A stretch of DNA of 64,000 nt from Tetrapisispora phaffii CBS 4417 (taxonomy: Eukaryota > Ascomycota > Saccharomycetes > Saccharomycetales > Saccharomycetaceae): the NCBI RefSeq assembly GCF_000236905.1, contig NC_016527.1:310001-374000 (forward strand). Reading direction: 5' to 3'. The notes under the pieces are model-generated. The model was not told the origin of the DNA. It searched no databases and saw only the letters and a list, made by a program, of their open reading frames with translations. The position numbers were made by a program, and so were the translations under genes. Below, one piece after another: positions 36,107-47,846 of the stretch (the first letter of the stretch is position 1; every line of letters begins with the position of its first letter).

Positions 36107-36958
36107 ACACACTGTCGCCTTTTAATTGTTGGTTTTTCTATGACTATACATATACATTTTCGTTTGTTGGTTTTTTGCAAGCCCTTACAAGAAAATGTCA
36201 ATGGTCTTCCACACGAATGCATTTCAATAATTTAAACTCTGAATTATATAATAAAATATGTACATTAATAAATAAAGCATAAGAAATTTAAGAAGCTTTT
36301 ATTATACATATATATACCACTAAATCAACTATATCACTCCACTAGCAATGGAAGAGTGGCTTAACTGCTTTGTATAACTCTGTACGAAACCCTCAAATAA
36401 ATGTGACGAAGGTTCCCCTTTGATACTGCTTCCTATCTTGAAAAACTAAACATTACTTAGTTTTATTACTATTATTATTGTTATAACAGTTATAAGATTA
36501 AATTTACTTACCAATCTTTAAATCACATTGTTTCAGAACACTTAGGACTTGAAAAGTTGTAGATTATTATATATTTATAGTAGCCAGTATATATTTTTAC
36601 AAGCATAAAAACGTTAACTGGAATTACTTTCTTGGTAAGAGAATAAGAATCTGTACCGTGTTTGCAATCAATAGATAAAAGTTGTAGTGAAAGTTGATTG
36701 TATCTACTATATTCCAATTGTTAAAATCCTATCGACATTTTTTTGAAGAATAAATTTATTGAAATATTGATTTATATACGCGTCACTCCAGTTGAATTAC
36801 AAATAGAATTGCATTACTAATTACAAGCGTGATTGAAGAAGTGATATAAGACTAATATTAATAATTTTAATCAACTTCAGTACTGCACCTCATATTTATT
36901 ACGAGTATTTGAGTGAAGAATTTTCCTAGCTAACTACCAAACAGTATTATAATCGTAA
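36107..36958. other. RPF1-MSN5 intergenic region
   Basis: 852 bp, AT-rich, between tandem genes. I see no PAC, E-box or TATA of note and no RNA gene. The minus-strand frame at 36523-36717 looks random. Several genes of the ancestral order are missing here, so the excess length may be relic DNA. Confidence 0.45.
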
Positions 36959-39900
36959 ATGGATTCTAGCGGTGCATCACAAGTCATTTCTGCATTGGAA
37001 CTTATTTATGAACCTAAGTCCACAAATGAACAAAGATTAGAAGCCCAAAAATTTCTAGATCAAGTAAAACTTCAAGATGAGTCGCCTTATTGGGGTTATG
37101 ATATTGCCATCAATAATCAAGATAACCATATACTAAAATATTTTGGATTAAATATGATAAATGATTCAATTCAACATAAATGGATATCTTATGATGACGC
37201 TAAGAAAAACACAGTTAGACAATGGATTATAGAATTGAACTTGAAGATTTCTGATAAAGATCCAAGATATATTAAAGAAAAGTTAGCCTTTCTATGGGTG
37301 GAAGTTGCCAAAAGGGTATGGGGTGAAGTTTTGAAAGATAACACACCTTCTAGTGATGATTTCATAAATTCATGGGTTGATATGGATAGTTCATTAAATG
37401 AATTATGGAACATTGGAAATTCGTCTAGGGAGTTAACTTTGATCATTTTTAGAATATTGTTTGAAGATGTCTTTTTATTAGACGACTTAATTGTCCTAAA
37501 AAGAATGACTATTATTCAACCCTTATGCGTTATGATTGTATGTCCAATGGATGTGTTTTCAAAAAGATATAAGTTCAATGAAAATTGGAAATTATTTAAA
37601 TTTAACGAAAATGGTTGGTTTAGTGTTTGGGCTAATGAGTTATACAATACGCTAGATATGATGCAAAATACAAACCATGTGTTGAACGATAACTACAATG
37701 ACCAGAATGCTAATTATGTCATAAGGTTACTTGAAACATTGAAAACATGTTTAAATTGGCCATTAAGTGATGTTATTATTCGAACTAATATTTTAGATAT
37801 ATTGTTAAAATGCTTTTTATCCAATATACCAAAAGCCCAATCTACTGCATTAGATGCTATCCATATTCTTTTAACAAGGCCGTACAATAATGAAGAGCAT
37901 CACCAAGAAATAATTAATAAACTGTTTAGCAACATGGATCTGCTAAGCCAGCTATATGATAATTTACAATTTAACACTAGTGTAGATGGTGTTGATGATG
38001 TCAAGTACCCAATTTTGAAAAAATACGTTGATATGATTAGTTGCTTATACTCTTGTATTTTCAAATTAAACAATTCTGAAGAACTTATAGATAGGTATTT
38101 AAAGCTAGTTATGAAAGCCACAAGAAATGATAGTTTAATTGTGAGTGGACTAACGCTTGACTTATGGTGTGCATGTCTAAGAAATGACGATTGTTTACCG
38201 CTCTTGGAAAATGGGTTAATACCTGAGTTATTGTCTTTTTCTGCCGGGGCTTTGATATACTATGAACAAATTGATGGTCACATATCCAAAGAATATGTAG
38301 ATATAGATTTCCAATCCACCTCTGAGTTCCAGAGCTTTTGTTCTACATATAGGAAGAGAATAAGAGATATAATTAGATTGATATCTTGTGTTAAAGTTGA
38401 TTTTACTAATGATTGGTTAAATAATCGTCTAAACGAGTACTTTAGTTCACCTCCCGGTCAACTAGTACTGAATTCGACATTTTTAGATACCAAATCAGAG
38501 CCATATCTTGGCGCATTATCACAATTGATGATCATTGAATGTTTTATAAATGGTTGCATTCGTTGGAAAATATGGTATCCTAATGGAGAAGATTACGATG
38601 AAAAATTAGACGATATTTTGGGAAAATTACAAGTATTATCAAATCAACTTATTGCATTAAATATAAGAGTCCCGCTTCTACTTAAAAAACAAATTCAAAA
38701 TTTTGCACTTTTCTTAACCATGTTAAAGGATAACGTTATATTCACCTTACTAGAAAAGATCATAATCAGTGCAACCATGGACTATCCAAACGTCGATTTA
38801 GAGGAAAGAAATGATGAAGCTGATGCAGTTAGAGATTTAAGATATGCGTGCGGTATTGAAATTAATAGAATGGCTTTATTGATGCCTGAATCGTTAAAAT
38901 CTATATTTCCCGAATTGGAAAATGTAATAGCTAAAATTATGCCAAATTTATCTTATCATGAAAAAATCTCATTTAAATCCTTTTTGTTAACTATCATTTT
39001 GAAATCTTCTTTAGACAATAAGGAGGAAAGATTTTCTGCAATTGTTGATCCAGAATTATTAGCCTGGTCAGATAAATCTACTGTTATGGGATTAAGTGAC
39101 TTACCTTGGTTTATGGAAAGGTTGGGAATTGTTAAGATATCAGAATATTTCCAAAAAAGAGGGATTAAAGAAGATAGTGATCTGTTAACGATTCCAATCG
39201 ATGATGAAGGTAAACAATTAAAACAAGAATTGACGAAACACTGGCAAACCTTGTTTCCTGTTCGTGCTACTAGAATGTTTATTCATTATTCTATGCAAAA
39301 TATTAAGAAGGAAGAAGACTTTAGATTAATTCAAGAACTATGGAGGCCTAGAATAGTTCCTATTTTGCCTTACATCATGAGATTACTATATCAGTTACAA
39401 TCATATCATGATCCAGCAAATTGGAAAGAATTACCAAATGTTGTGCAAAAATTTGTGGAGTACTCTACTGTAGAAAGATTCTGGGAGGCCGGTACTTCCA
39501 ATAAGTCCAAAGACGAGTTTATTGATGAACATTTAAAAGCAATGCAAACTCTTCGTGATTTTGCAGATTCTGTAGGTCATATTGTGAGATACACACGAGA
39601 GTACGTTTTACTAGTTATCAGTGGTATATCTTTTTTAGGTAGTGTATTTTATGATGATGTCAATGCGCCAAATTTATTAATCGATTCCATCGCGATATAT
39701 AACCCACAATCAAATGAAATTAGTCCCGGTGTATCTACACATGGGTGGAAACATATTTTAAATGTTGCCATAAGGCCAATATTAAGAAATTGCCCTGACT
39801 CATCTGCTCCAGGATTTATGAAAGCCTTTTTACCTAAATTTTTTGGAACGCTTGATGTTTTAATAACAGAGAAATGGTCAACCCATATGCATGCTGATAT

Positions 39901-40675
39901 GGAAGTTGTTTCCTCTGTTGACGAAGATGAGATAACTGATGAAATCATGGAAGAAAATTTATTACGTCAATTTACCTCAGTGACTGTTCGTATTCTAATT
40001 GATTGCGTTGGCCAAGGAGGTACAAACACCTCTTCTTCAAAATCCAAATTTAGCCAACATCAATTAAAAATGAGGAAAATAATATTTGAAGACGTTTCTA
40101 TACTGGCGCCATTTTTGAAATTACTAAATCATTTAATGTCGGTCAAGGATGGAAAATGTTCATTTAATTCCATATTAATAATGAAGGTGTGTTTATCTGA
40201 AGTTTTAATCAATAATGGACATGTCGATGAGTTTTTCACTCATGAAGTAATGAAAAATCTACTACTAAATATTCTCTGTAACAGTGCTTATAAAGATTCT
40301 TTTTCAGAAGCTTTATATATTTTTACAGTTTTATTCTTAACATTAATTAAAGAATACGATTCAACTAGAATATTCCTAATTGGGATTTCTAATGGATATA
40401 ATATCTCCAATTTATACGAACAGCTAAGAAATGTAGATAACTACAAAGGCCAAAGAAGTTTGATGATAGAATATATTGAATGGGTTAAGAATTCACTTAA
40501 TATTAATGAAGATGAAGGCACTGATCGCGTTGCAGAGGAAAGAAGAAGGAAAGAAAAGAGAGAGGCTACATTACAGAAAGCAAACGATCGTTTAGTTAAC
40601 AAAAATAAAGAAAGTGGGGACATACTCGATGATCCTAATACTGAAGACGCTGCATTTGGGACATTGTTCCAATAA
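36959..40675 (+). CDS. MSN5: Karyopherin/exportin Msn5
   Basis: Importin-beta family receptor (exportin-5 type). In S. cerevisiae it exports phosphorylated cargo such as Pho4, Mig1, Swi6 and Far1, and imports RPA. The 1238 residues compare with 1224. The N-terminus MDSSGASQVISALELIYEPKS with QRLEAQKFLDQVK is almost identical to S. cerevisiae. HILKYFGLNMIND and RYIKEKLAFLWVEVAKRVWGE follow. The whole chain is alpha-helical HEAT-repeat sequence without low complexity, ending in a charged helix (RVAEERRRKEKREA) and an acidic tail (DDPNTEDAAFGTLF). MRX8 follows on the same strand, as in S. cerevisiae, so this is conserved chromosome IV synteny. In the same S. cerevisiae region SWR1 and RQC1 lie upstream but are absent here. 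Confidence 0.97.
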   Translation: MDSSGASQVISALELIYEPKSTNEQRLEAQKFLDQVKLQDESPYWGYDIAINNQDNHILKYFGLNMINDSIQHKWISYDDAKKNTVRQWIIELNLKISDKDPRYIKEKLAFLWVEVAKRVWGEVLKDNTPSSDDFINSWVDMDSSLNELWNIGNSSRELTLIIFRILFEDVFLLDDLIVLKRMTIIQPLCVMIVCPMDVFSKRYKFNENWKLFKFNENGWFSVWANELYNTLDMMQNTNHVLNDNYNDQNANYVIRLLETLKTCLNWPLSDVIIRTNILDILLKCFLSNIPKAQSTALDAIHILLTRPYNNEEHHQEIINKLFSNMDLLSQLYDNLQFNTSVDGVDDVKYPILKKYVDMISCLYSCIFKLNNSEELIDRYLKLVMKATRNDSLIVSGLTLDLWCACLRNDDCLPLLENGLIPELLSFSAGALIYYEQIDGHISKEYVDIDFQSTSEFQSFCSTYRKRIRDIIRLISCVKVDFTNDWLNNRLNEYFSSPPGQLVLNSTFLDTKSEPYLGALSQLMIIECFINGCIRWKIWYPNGEDYDEKLDDILGKLQVLSNQLIALNIRVPLLLKKQIQNFALFLTMLKDNVIFTLLEKIIISATMDYPNVDLEERNDEADAVRDLRYACGIEINRMALLMPESLKSIFPELENVIAKIMPNLSYHEKISFKSFLLTIILKSSLDNKEERFSAIVDPELLAWSDKSTVMGLSDLPWFMERLGIVKISEYFQKRGIKEDSDLLTIPIDDEGKQLKQELTKHWQTLFPVRATRMFIHYSMQNIKKEEDFRLIQELWRPRIVPILPYIMRLLYQLQSYHDPANWKELPNVVQKFVEYSTVERFWEAGTSNKSKDEFIDEHLKAMQTLRDFADSVGHIVRYTREYVLLVISGISFLGSVFYDDVNAPNLLIDSIAIYNPQSNEISPGVSTHGWKHILNVAIRPILRNCPDSSAPGFMKAFLPKFFGTLDVLITEKWSTHMHADMEVVSSVDEDEITDEIMEENLLRQFTSVTVRILIDCVGQGGTNTSSSKSKFSQHQLKMRKIIFEDVSILAPFLKLLNHLMSVKDGKCSFNSILIMKVCLSEVLINNGHVDEFFTHEVMKNLLLNILCNSAYKDSFSEALYIFTVLFLTLIKEYDSTRIFLIGISNGYNISNLYEQLRNVDNYKGQRSLMIEYIEWVKNSLNINEDEGTDRVAEERRRKEKREATLQKANDRLVNKNKESGDILDDPNTEDAAFGTLFQ

Positions 40676-40942
40676 ATTTTGATTTATAATGCCAATTGTA
40701 TATTACATATATACTATATATATAAGTACAGCTTAAAATTTGTAATTCTTAGATTCTAACTAATATGTTTCCCTGGTATATATTATTACTAAACTGTCAC
40801 ATTGTTTTCAAACCGTTAAAAAAAAGGTTATAAAAAAAGATCTATTAAAAAAAATCTAAGTTTCTCTCTCTCATCGAAAGAGTTAAAGTAAAAAGACAAG
40901 AAAATACATGAAATACACCCAGCAGCTATAACTTAACTTGAT

Positions 40943-41887
40943 ATGTATTGTAGAAGAGTATATTCTACATTAAATACAAAATATGATATATCTACAATTA
41001 AAAATATAATATCAACTGTAAAAGGTAAAACCAGTTTAACGGAGTCTACTAAAGAAAATAGTCAAAAACCATCGATTAAAGTGCCAAGAATAAAAACGCC
41101 CAAGGTTATCAAGACCAAAACAATACCATTATCTATAAACTTATTTGAAAAATATAATGGAGAATTATATTCTGTAAGTGATATCAATAAATGCAACAAG
41201 TTCTTCAATGGTGCCAATGTTACTTTTGAGAGAAGTGCTGTAAACTCAATTGAATTTGAAAATCCAATGAACACACTTTTAGATGATCCTATTGATGGAA
41301 TAGATCAACCAAAACTTAGAAACACTATTAAAATACTACCAGAAATTGCATTTTTGGGAAGTTCAAATGCTGGTAAATCGAGTCTTTTAAATGCTTTACT
41401 TACAAAGTACAATAAAGCCAGTACTGAGTCAATTGCTAGAACATCCCATAAGGCAGGATATACAAAATACCTCAACTTTTTTAATATTTCCAACAAATTT
41501 AGACTTGTAGATACACCTGGTTATGGGTATAATAGTACAAACGTACAAGGTGAACTTACAAGACAATATTTACTTAATCGAAAAGAATTATTACGTTCAT
41601 ATATTTTGATACCTGCAAAAAAGTTACCAAACCACAGAGATCTGAGTGTTATGAATTTTTTGAATGAAAATGGCATCTCATATGATGTGATATTTACAAA
41701 AATGGATGAGCTAAAAAATACAGAGGAGTTAGAGAGATCTATAAAAGAATTTATATATGGAAGCTCGAGAGTGAAACCCAATATTTTCTTTGTGAATTCA
41801 ATAACAAATAAATATTGTGAGCATCGATACGGTTTTGATAAATTACGTATGTCCATTATTAACATTACAAACACAAGTATAAAATAA
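40943..41887 (+). CDS. MRX8: Mitochondrial EngB/YihA-type GTPase Mrx8
   Basis: TrmE-Era-EngA-EngB superfamily GTPase, orthologue of S. cerevisiae YDR336W, found in the mitochondrial organising network (MIOREX) and linked to mitochondrial translation. It has 314 residues. The N-terminus MYCRRVYSTLNTKYD is presequence-like, with Arg, Ser and Thr and no acids. The G domain has G1 GSSNAGKSSLLNAL (about 138-151), a G2 region with HKAGYTKYLNF, G3 VDTPGYGYN (about 189-197), G4 TKMD (about 252-255) and G5-like VNS. The layout and the DTPGYG box are those of EngB proteins, which assemble the bacterial 50S subunit, so a mitoribosome role is the natural inference. It sits directly downstream of MSN5 as in S. 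cerevisiae. Confidence 0.93.
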   Translation: MYCRRVYSTLNTKYDISTIKNIISTVKGKTSLTESTKENSQKPSIKVPRIKTPKVIKTKTIPLSINLFEKYNGELYSVSDINKCNKFFNGANVTFERSAVNSIEFENPMNTLLDDPIDGIDQPKLRNTIKILPEIAFLGSSNAGKSSLLNALLTKYNKASTESIARTSHKAGYTKYLNFFNISNKFRLVDTPGYGYNSTNVQGELTRQYLLNRKELLRSYILIPAKKLPNHRDLSVMNFLNENGISYDVIFTKMDELKNTEELERSIKEFIYGSSRVKPNIFFVNSITNKYCEHRYGFDKLRMSIINITNTSIK

Positions 41888-42041
41888 CTAGTTAATGCAT
41901 AAATATATATTCTTCTAAAAATGAACAAATTTCTCCATTGTCAATAAAACTCATAAATGAAGTATTAGTATAAATGTAAAAATTGAATATAGGATAATAG
42001 GCGATAGTTATATTTATAACTTTATGAATAGATATATAATA

Positions 42042-44123
42042 TTAATTTAATAGAGGAGTATCTTCAGATTCATCATTATCAGAATCCGTAAAATATTCAC
42101 TATTAGAATCTTCATCGTTTTCTGTTTCCTTTAAAATCTCAGAATAATTTAAAATTTGTTCCCAATCTGGTTTGAGTACATAGTATGATTCAATGACACC
42201 TATTATAAACATTCCTGATCCAATACCAATCCATAAGCCATATAATTTTAAATCATACCATTGACTTAAAAACATACCGAATGGGATTGCGAACAAATAA
42301 TATGTGATAAGATTAACAATACTTCCTAAAGTTTGCATACCTTGACCTCTTAAACATGATCCTGCAACCGCATTTAATGCATCAAAAATCTGAACACAAC
42401 CTACTAAAGGTAATAGATCTATTATCAATTCAATAACTTCAGCATCTTGGGAAAATATTCTAGCAATGTGTTTCCGGAAACCAATCAGTAAAAAACAGTT
42501 TACCAAACCGGCTGCTTGTGACATACTTAAGCCAACTTGTGATGAAATATATGCACAATGAGTAAGTTTGGCTCCAATAAAGTTTGCAATTCTAGTGGAA
42601 GTTGCGATACCAATGGCAAAGGGAACCATATATAACAAAGCTGCCATAGTTGAAACAGCAGATTGGACTGCTAAATATGTAGATCCGAAATAAGAACTGA
42701 ATAGAGTCAATAATTCATACGATAGCTCTTCAGCTTCCAACATAATAATACCAGAAAATGCTAACTGGGCTAAATCTTTCCAATGCTTAAAGGCCTTTTT
42801 CGAAAACCCACCCCAGCATTTCTTCCCGTCAATAAATATTACATATAGAACCAATAATATGAACATTAACCAAAAATTGATAACCACTGCAATTGCAGAA
42901 CCAATAAACCCGAATCCAATATATTTATTCCACACTAGAAGATAACTCATTAGGATATTTAATGGGGCACATATCATTAAGACATATATACCAGCATCAA
43001 ATATGCCTTGTGCTTGCAAAAATCTTTTCAAGTTTTCAAAACCAATATAACCAGGAGCTCCAAGTATCTGAACTCTTAAAAATTGTGATGTTAATGTAAC
43101 CAATTCTTTTTCAGGTATAACTAATTTTAATAAGTGTTCTGAATAATACCACATAAATGCAAATGGGATATATAAAATTAAAGAGAATACAATGCACCTT
43201 TGCATATGAATTCCAACACTTTTGTGTCTACCAGCACCGTAAGCTTGAGGACATAATGTATCCAAACTGGTTGAAATACCCTCAAAAACTGCAAGTGTTA
43301 TATTAGATGTCATTGCACCCAAAGAAACCGAAGCAAGTTCTGTCTTTCCTAGATGTGCAACTGTGATAGAGCAAACTATGGGAAAAATCTGTTCCAGCAA
43401 AAATGTGAATATTAAAGGGAATGAATATGAACATAAAATTGCTAATTCAGACATATACGTAACATCTTCAGGACGTATACCTCCATATAACTCGGGATGA
43501 GTCCCGTAACGCTCTTGATATACCGTAGGTATTGATCCTCTACTACTCACTGTTACAAATGATGGTCTTCTTTGTGACGTATGTACTTTAGCTGATAACT
43601 GCGAGTTTATGTTATTTTTGTATGCATATATTTGTTTCATGAACTCGTCATAGTCTGATTCTCTATTATGACTTCCAGCAATGGAACTTAAGGCTGCTTG
43701 GTCTTCAATATCTGAATTAGCCATAAAGGAAATCATATGGTCATTATCTCCATTGTTCCTATCATTATCTGAAATGTAATCCGTGACATCCGATAAATGA
43801 GAAGGTAAAGAGACCGTTCGACTTAGTTCATCACCACCATGAGAATAATTCCCCTCATGACCTATTTCTTCGATAATATCACCAAGAAAAGGGTGGAGGC
43901 TTGAATCACGAACAGAACTAGAAAAGTCTTCCCCTAATGAATAGTAACTTCTTTGATCCTCGACTCTATTCCTTCTCTTTCTATATTTTCTTACTAATAA
44001 GTTTTTTTTATTTGGGGGAAAAAAACCTAAAGATATTCTTCTGTGGGTGTTTCCTATCCCCAGACCAGTTGTTTGTAAATTTGAATGTGCATTTGATAGT
44101 GTTTTCGTCAGTATATTCACCAT
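42042..44123 (-). CDS. YDR338C: MATE-family transporter (YDR338C orthologue)
   Basis: Multi-antimicrobial extrusion family membrane protein; the S. cerevisiae orthologue has no firmly assigned substrate, and the related Erc1 confers ethionine resistance. The 693 residues compare with 695 for YDR338C and 581 for Erc1, which favours YDR338C, as does synteny with MSN5 and MRX8. A hydrophilic N-terminus of about 225 residues (RKYRKRRNR, acidic SDIEDQ stretches, YQERYGTHPELYGG just before the core) is followed by about 12 membrane spans. MATE hallmarks: ASVSLGAMTSNITLAVFEGISTSLDTLCPQAYGAG (about 270-304), RFLQAQGI (about 363-370) and GSCLRGQGMQTLGS in the second half. The acidic C-tail is EDSNSEYFTDSDNDESEDTPLLN. 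Confidence 0.94.
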   Translation of the reverse strand: MVNILTKTLSNAHSNLQTTGLGIGNTHRRISLGFFPPNKKNLLVRKYRKRRNRVEDQRSYYSLGEDFSSSVRDSSLHPFLGDIIEEIGHEGNYSHGGDELSRTVSLPSHLSDVTDYISDNDRNNGDNDHMISFMANSDIEDQAALSSIAGSHNRESDYDEFMKQIYAYKNNINSQLSAKVHTSQRRPSFVTVSSRGSIPTVYQERYGTHPELYGGIRPEDVTYMSELAILCSYSFPLIFTFLLEQIFPIVCSITVAHLGKTELASVSLGAMTSNITLAVFEGISTSLDTLCPQAYGAGRHKSVGIHMQRCIVFSLILYIPFAFMWYYSEHLLKLVIPEKELVTLTSQFLRVQILGAPGYIGFENLKRFLQAQGIFDAGIYVLMICAPLNILMSYLLVWNKYIGFGFIGSAIAVVINFWLMFILLVLYVIFIDGKKCWGGFSKKAFKHWKDLAQLAFSGIIMLEAEELSYELLTLFSSYFGSTYLAVQSAVSTMAALLYMVPFAIGIATSTRIANFIGAKLTHCAYISSQVGLSMSQAAGLVNCFLLIGFRKHIARIFSQDAEVIELIIDLLPLVGCVQIFDALNAVAGSCLRGQGMQTLGSIVNLITYYLFAIPFGMFLSQWYDLKLYGLWIGIGSGMFIIGVIESYYVLKPDWEQILNYSEILKETENDEDSNSEYFTDSDNDESEDTPLLN

Positions 44124-44812
44124 GATATGTAAGTGTAAATTTAACCAACAATATGACTATAACTATCCTCGAGTAAATTTATAGTCTGAGAAATAATCAA
44201 CTCTTTATATATAAACAAATTGAACTCCCAAGAGCTATTTTATATTCAAATAATATATAACATTAGTAACAGTATAAACTTTTGTAAGTTTACTTACACC
44301 TTTATTTTAATGGTTATGATATAGTAGCAACTAAAACTTTTTCAAATTTCATAATATTGCGCCTTTAAATATTAATGGTTCCATTCATTAACGTCACAGA
44401 TTAAAGATTATAAATGTGTCAAATAATAGTTAAACAGAGTGTCTTCCTGACGACACAAAATAAACTTATGATAGATTAACTACTTTGAATGGATGTGTAT
44501 GACTATACCTTTTAGCCATTACTTATATTATATTGTACTATAAATTAGATATAGAAATAAAATAGTAGAAAATGTTAAGTAATTGATCAAATATAAATTG
44601 TCATATCGTTATATACTCTAAATATCCATATTGATGTGTGAACTTCCTATTATTATTAATAGTAAAAACAGTTCGTACCTTAAGTTAATTGTATGTGTAA
44701 GTATTAATGTTTTTTTGTTTTTTTCTTAAAATTTTTGGTGTCTATTGTGGCCATAGTTTCGAAAAGATATAAACTGATGTTTTCGATATTCAACTCCCAA
44801 TAAAACACCTTA
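44124..44812. other. HXT-YDR338C intergenic region
   Basis: 689 bp, AT-rich, upstream of the MATE gene (minus strand). There are no recognised motifs, ORFs or RNA genes. S. cerevisiae has additional genes (FCF1, MSW1) near this point. Confidence 0.5.
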
Positions 44813-46744
44813 TCAGACTTCACTTGTCTTTTTAGAAAATTTTTTATACCAAGGAGATTTGGTGTCCCTTTCTTGGCCTACTTCTCCTTTTGCATCTCTA
44901 TCCTTATCCTTGTTTTGACCTGGCATTCTTTTATACCATGGTCTCTTGTCTTCCTTTAATTGGTCGACATTATAATTTGCATCTCTCCTTGATGGTGGAA
45001 TCCATGCCGACGACTTCCATGGGAGGACGTTTTCCTCATACATTTCATTAACTTCTTCTAAAGTTAAACCTTTAGTTTCTGGAACGATAAAGAAAACAAA
45101 GAAGTAAGCAAAAACCATACAGCCCATAAACACATAACCGTAGTAAAAGTTAATGGCAGATGTTATAAATGGTGTAAAAAATGAAATTAGAAAACCCCAT
45201 ATCCAATTACATGCATTTGCAATTGATATAGCCTTACCTCTAATTCTTAAAGGATATGTTTCAGAAACGATAACATAGGCAATTGGAGCCCATGTAGTTG
45301 CAAAGCAAAAGATGAAGAAACATGCAAATACAATCATACAATTACCAGCACCTTGAGACGTGGGCTGACTTTGCCCATTTGGATATAATCTTGTTACTCC
45401 GACACTTGCGTAAACTACATAGCAACATACCATACCTACACAACCCCATAATAGACAATTACGACGACCATAACGGTCAACGACGTAAAGGGCAACAAAG
45501 GTCGAGGCAAAGTTAACAATACCTAAAACGATTGCTGTTTCAAAAGAGTCACTCAATCCCACTGCTTGAAAGATTGTAGTACCATAGTAGAAAAAATAAT
45601 TTGCACCAGTCAACTGTTGTAAAGATTGAATCATCATTCCGATGATAGTTCTTCTGAACATTTGAGGTTTACCTGTGACCAATTCAGACCATCCAGCTTT
45701 CCCAGCAACTGTTTCAGCTTCAATAGCAGCTTCATATTTTTCCAACTCAACCAAAACAAAACTTGAATCAGGGCTTGTCTTATTAGTTTTGGCTAAAGCT
45801 CGTTTAGCTTCCTCGATTCTACCGGTTTCTACCAAGAAACGAGGTGATTCAGGTACAAATGAAGTACCAATTATCATAAATAATGCCCAGGCAAAACTTA
45901 AACCTAGTGGCACTCTCCATTGCACTGAATTGGAATAGTTTTTAGTACCAAAATTTGTACAGTAACCTAAGAATATTCCAGCCGTAATCATTAATTGGTA
46001 ACAGGAAACTAGTGTACCTCTTAATTGTTTGGGAGACACCTCAGAAATTAACATTGGAGAAAGAACAGCAATACCACCAACTCCAAGACCAGAGATAATT
46101 CTACCAATAAAATATTGGTACCACTTGTTAATGGATGCAATTTGTATAATAATACCAATTATGTATACTGTCACAACAAAATACAAACCAATCTTACGAC
46201 CATAGACATCACCCACTTTTGTTAGAACAATACCACCAATGGCACAGCCAATATTGAAAATGGAGACAACTAAACCAGTTCTGACATTTGATAAATATGA
46301 TGTTCCATCAGATCTTGTTTGTCCGAACCTTCTAATGAAATCTGTTTGTCTGATGAAACCAGAGATGGTACCAGTATCCCAACCAAAAATAAAACCACCA
46401 AACGCAACCATAACACAACAAATTGCAACAAAGGTTAGATCTTTCTTTTTTTTTGTCTTAACTTGCATGTCAGCCTCTTTCTCCATTACAGTCAATTCAT
46501 CCTTCTCACCAGGTTCGTTGAAAATACTTCCTTCTTCCTGTAAATTAGATCCGGCAGATTTCCCAGCTAAAACAGAATGATCATTCGTTGACTGAGTATG
46601 AGCAGTTTCAAATTCTGAGCTTTGCTGCATTGAAACCCTTGGAAATTGTCCATTTACATTGTACTCATTAGGAGTTCCAGCTACTTGTTCATTTGTGACG
46701 CTCGGATTTGGCACCGACGTATCTTCCGGTGCGACAGACGACAT
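44813..46744 (-). CDS. Hexose transporter of the HXT family
   Basis: Major-facilitator sugar uniporter of the plasma membrane; synteny with YDR338C and SVF1 corresponds to the S. cerevisiae HXT7-HXT6-HXT3 cluster, reduced here to a single gene. The 643 residues exceed typical Hxt proteins (about 570). The N-terminal cytosolic part is long (about 100 residues). Twelve spans start at [21 protein letters not shown]. Signatures: GDVYGRKIG (about 178-186), [20 protein letters not shown] (loop 6), [17 protein letters not shown] (span 7, with the QQXXGXNYF box), DRYGRRNCL and [17 protein letters not shown]. The C-tail is extended and holds two related units, KRPWYKRM and KSPWYKKF, separated by a Lys/Asp/Glu-rich spacer. 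Sugar affinity cannot be read from sequence. Confidence 0.93.
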   Translation of the reverse strand: MSSVAPEDTSVPNPSVTNEQVAGTPNEYNVNGQFPRVSMQQSSEFETAHTQSTNDHSVLAGKSAGSNLQEEGSIFNEPGEKDELTVMEKEADMQVKTKKKKDLTFVAICCVMVAFGGFIFGWDTGTISGFIRQTDFIRRFGQTRSDGTSYLSNVRTGLVVSIFNIGCAIGGIVLTKVGDVYGRKIGLYFVVTVYIIGIIIQIASINKWYQYFIGRIISGLGVGGIAVLSPMLISEVSPKQLRGTLVSCYQLMITAGIFLGYCTNFGTKNYSNSVQWRVPLGLSFAWALFMIIGTSFVPESPRFLVETGRIEEAKRALAKTNKTSPDSSFVLVELEKYEAAIEAETVAGKAGWSELVTGKPQMFRRTIIGMMIQSLQQLTGANYFFYYGTTIFQAVGLSDSFETAIVLGIVNFASTFVALYVVDRYGRRNCLLWGCVGMVCCYVVYASVGVTRLYPNGQSQPTSQGAGNCMIVFACFFIFCFATTWAPIAYVIVSETYPLRIRGKAISIANACNWIWGFLISFFTPFITSAINFYYGYVFMGCMVFAYFFVFFIVPETKGLTLEEVNEMYEENVLPWKSSAWIPPSRRDANYNVDQLKEDKRPWYKRMPGQNKDKDRDAKGEVGQERDTKSPWYKKFSKKTSEV

Positions 46745-47846
46745 AGTTTTTTAAATAGTAAACTTAAGTGACAAGCCTCTGTTTATTAAAAAGTTGATAA
46801 ATAATAAAATTTAACAAGGCTATATATAATAATTTTATATTATAGCCAGCAATCAAACTTATCAGATTGTTGATCTCTAAGTTATTGATAGTTTGCCGTT
46901 ATTTATATCACCATTAATCAGGATCAATAAGCTTATGAAAAAGAAACAAGGATAACTTTAAACATAATAAAATCTCATATCTAATATAGTTAATTTATGA
47001 ATTATATAACTATTACACAAGTTGCGATAACGTATTGTACAAAATAATATATATATATATATATATATTAGTGTCACTTGTTTTTATTATTGCTAGGATG
47101 CATGCTTCAGTTTTGAGTCTAGTTTTTAAAAATCATGTAAGCAAAACCAATCCTCGTCAGACCTCATCTCTAACAATATGCCATTATCAACAGTGAGTAA
47201 CCATTACAATTTCTCATGAAGGAAAGACACAAACTTAGATTAATGTTTAGACATTTTGAGGTTACAAGGATTCAATTTTTTAAGATTTTTCATTACGGGG
47301 GGACAAAGCCAGTTAGCTCATTGTAGAATAAGAAAAAGCTATTATTACTAAAGGAAAATGTGACGTTACAAAAAGTTATAGTAATTTAATGGAAATAGGT
47401 GAGTTGGGAAATGGTTTTTGCTTGCTTGTGTCCTTTAGCAACACAGTTTGATAGAGAGCAGGAGTACAAGAATGACATTATATAGTTTATTACATTTCCT
47501 GTCTAGATTAGTAGAAGTTGCTCAAATTATTTATTATGCATTATAAAGTCTAAAAAAGTTGCAGCAAAAAAGTATGTCATGAGCAGTAAGCTCCTTCATG
47601 GATGAACATCCCTCCTCCTTAGACAATAAATATATTTAGGGGGGAAGGTTTGATGATGACATTATTACGTTTGCGTTTAAATGGTATGATAATATTATTT
47701 TATTAATTGTGATGATGGGGTGAAATAATATCATTTCTTGAGGATGATCTATCGATTCTATAATTCACAATAAAAAAGGCCGGAAACAAAGTTGAATAAA
47801 TTTATATAAGTAAATGTAATTAAATTTGAATTTTTTATCATTCTGA
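46745..47846. promoter_or_regulatory. HXT promoter region
   Basis: 1.1 kb upstream of the HXT gene (which reads leftwards) and beyond the 3' end of SVF1. A long promoter is usual for glucose-regulated HXT genes. Seen: a TATATATAAT element at about 46821-46830 (roughly 80 bp from the ATG), a TA array at 47048-47069 and G-runs at 47297-47302 and 47639-47644; the second, AGGGGGG, contains an STRE core. I found no clear CGGANNA Rgt1 site by eye. Confidence 0.45.
47048..47069. repeat. TA dinucleotide array
   Basis: About ten TA units in the HXT promoter region. Confidence 0.85.

Noticed and set aside
36523..36717. 64-codon minus-strand frame upstream of MSN5
   Set aside because: Random composition and no recognisable motif.
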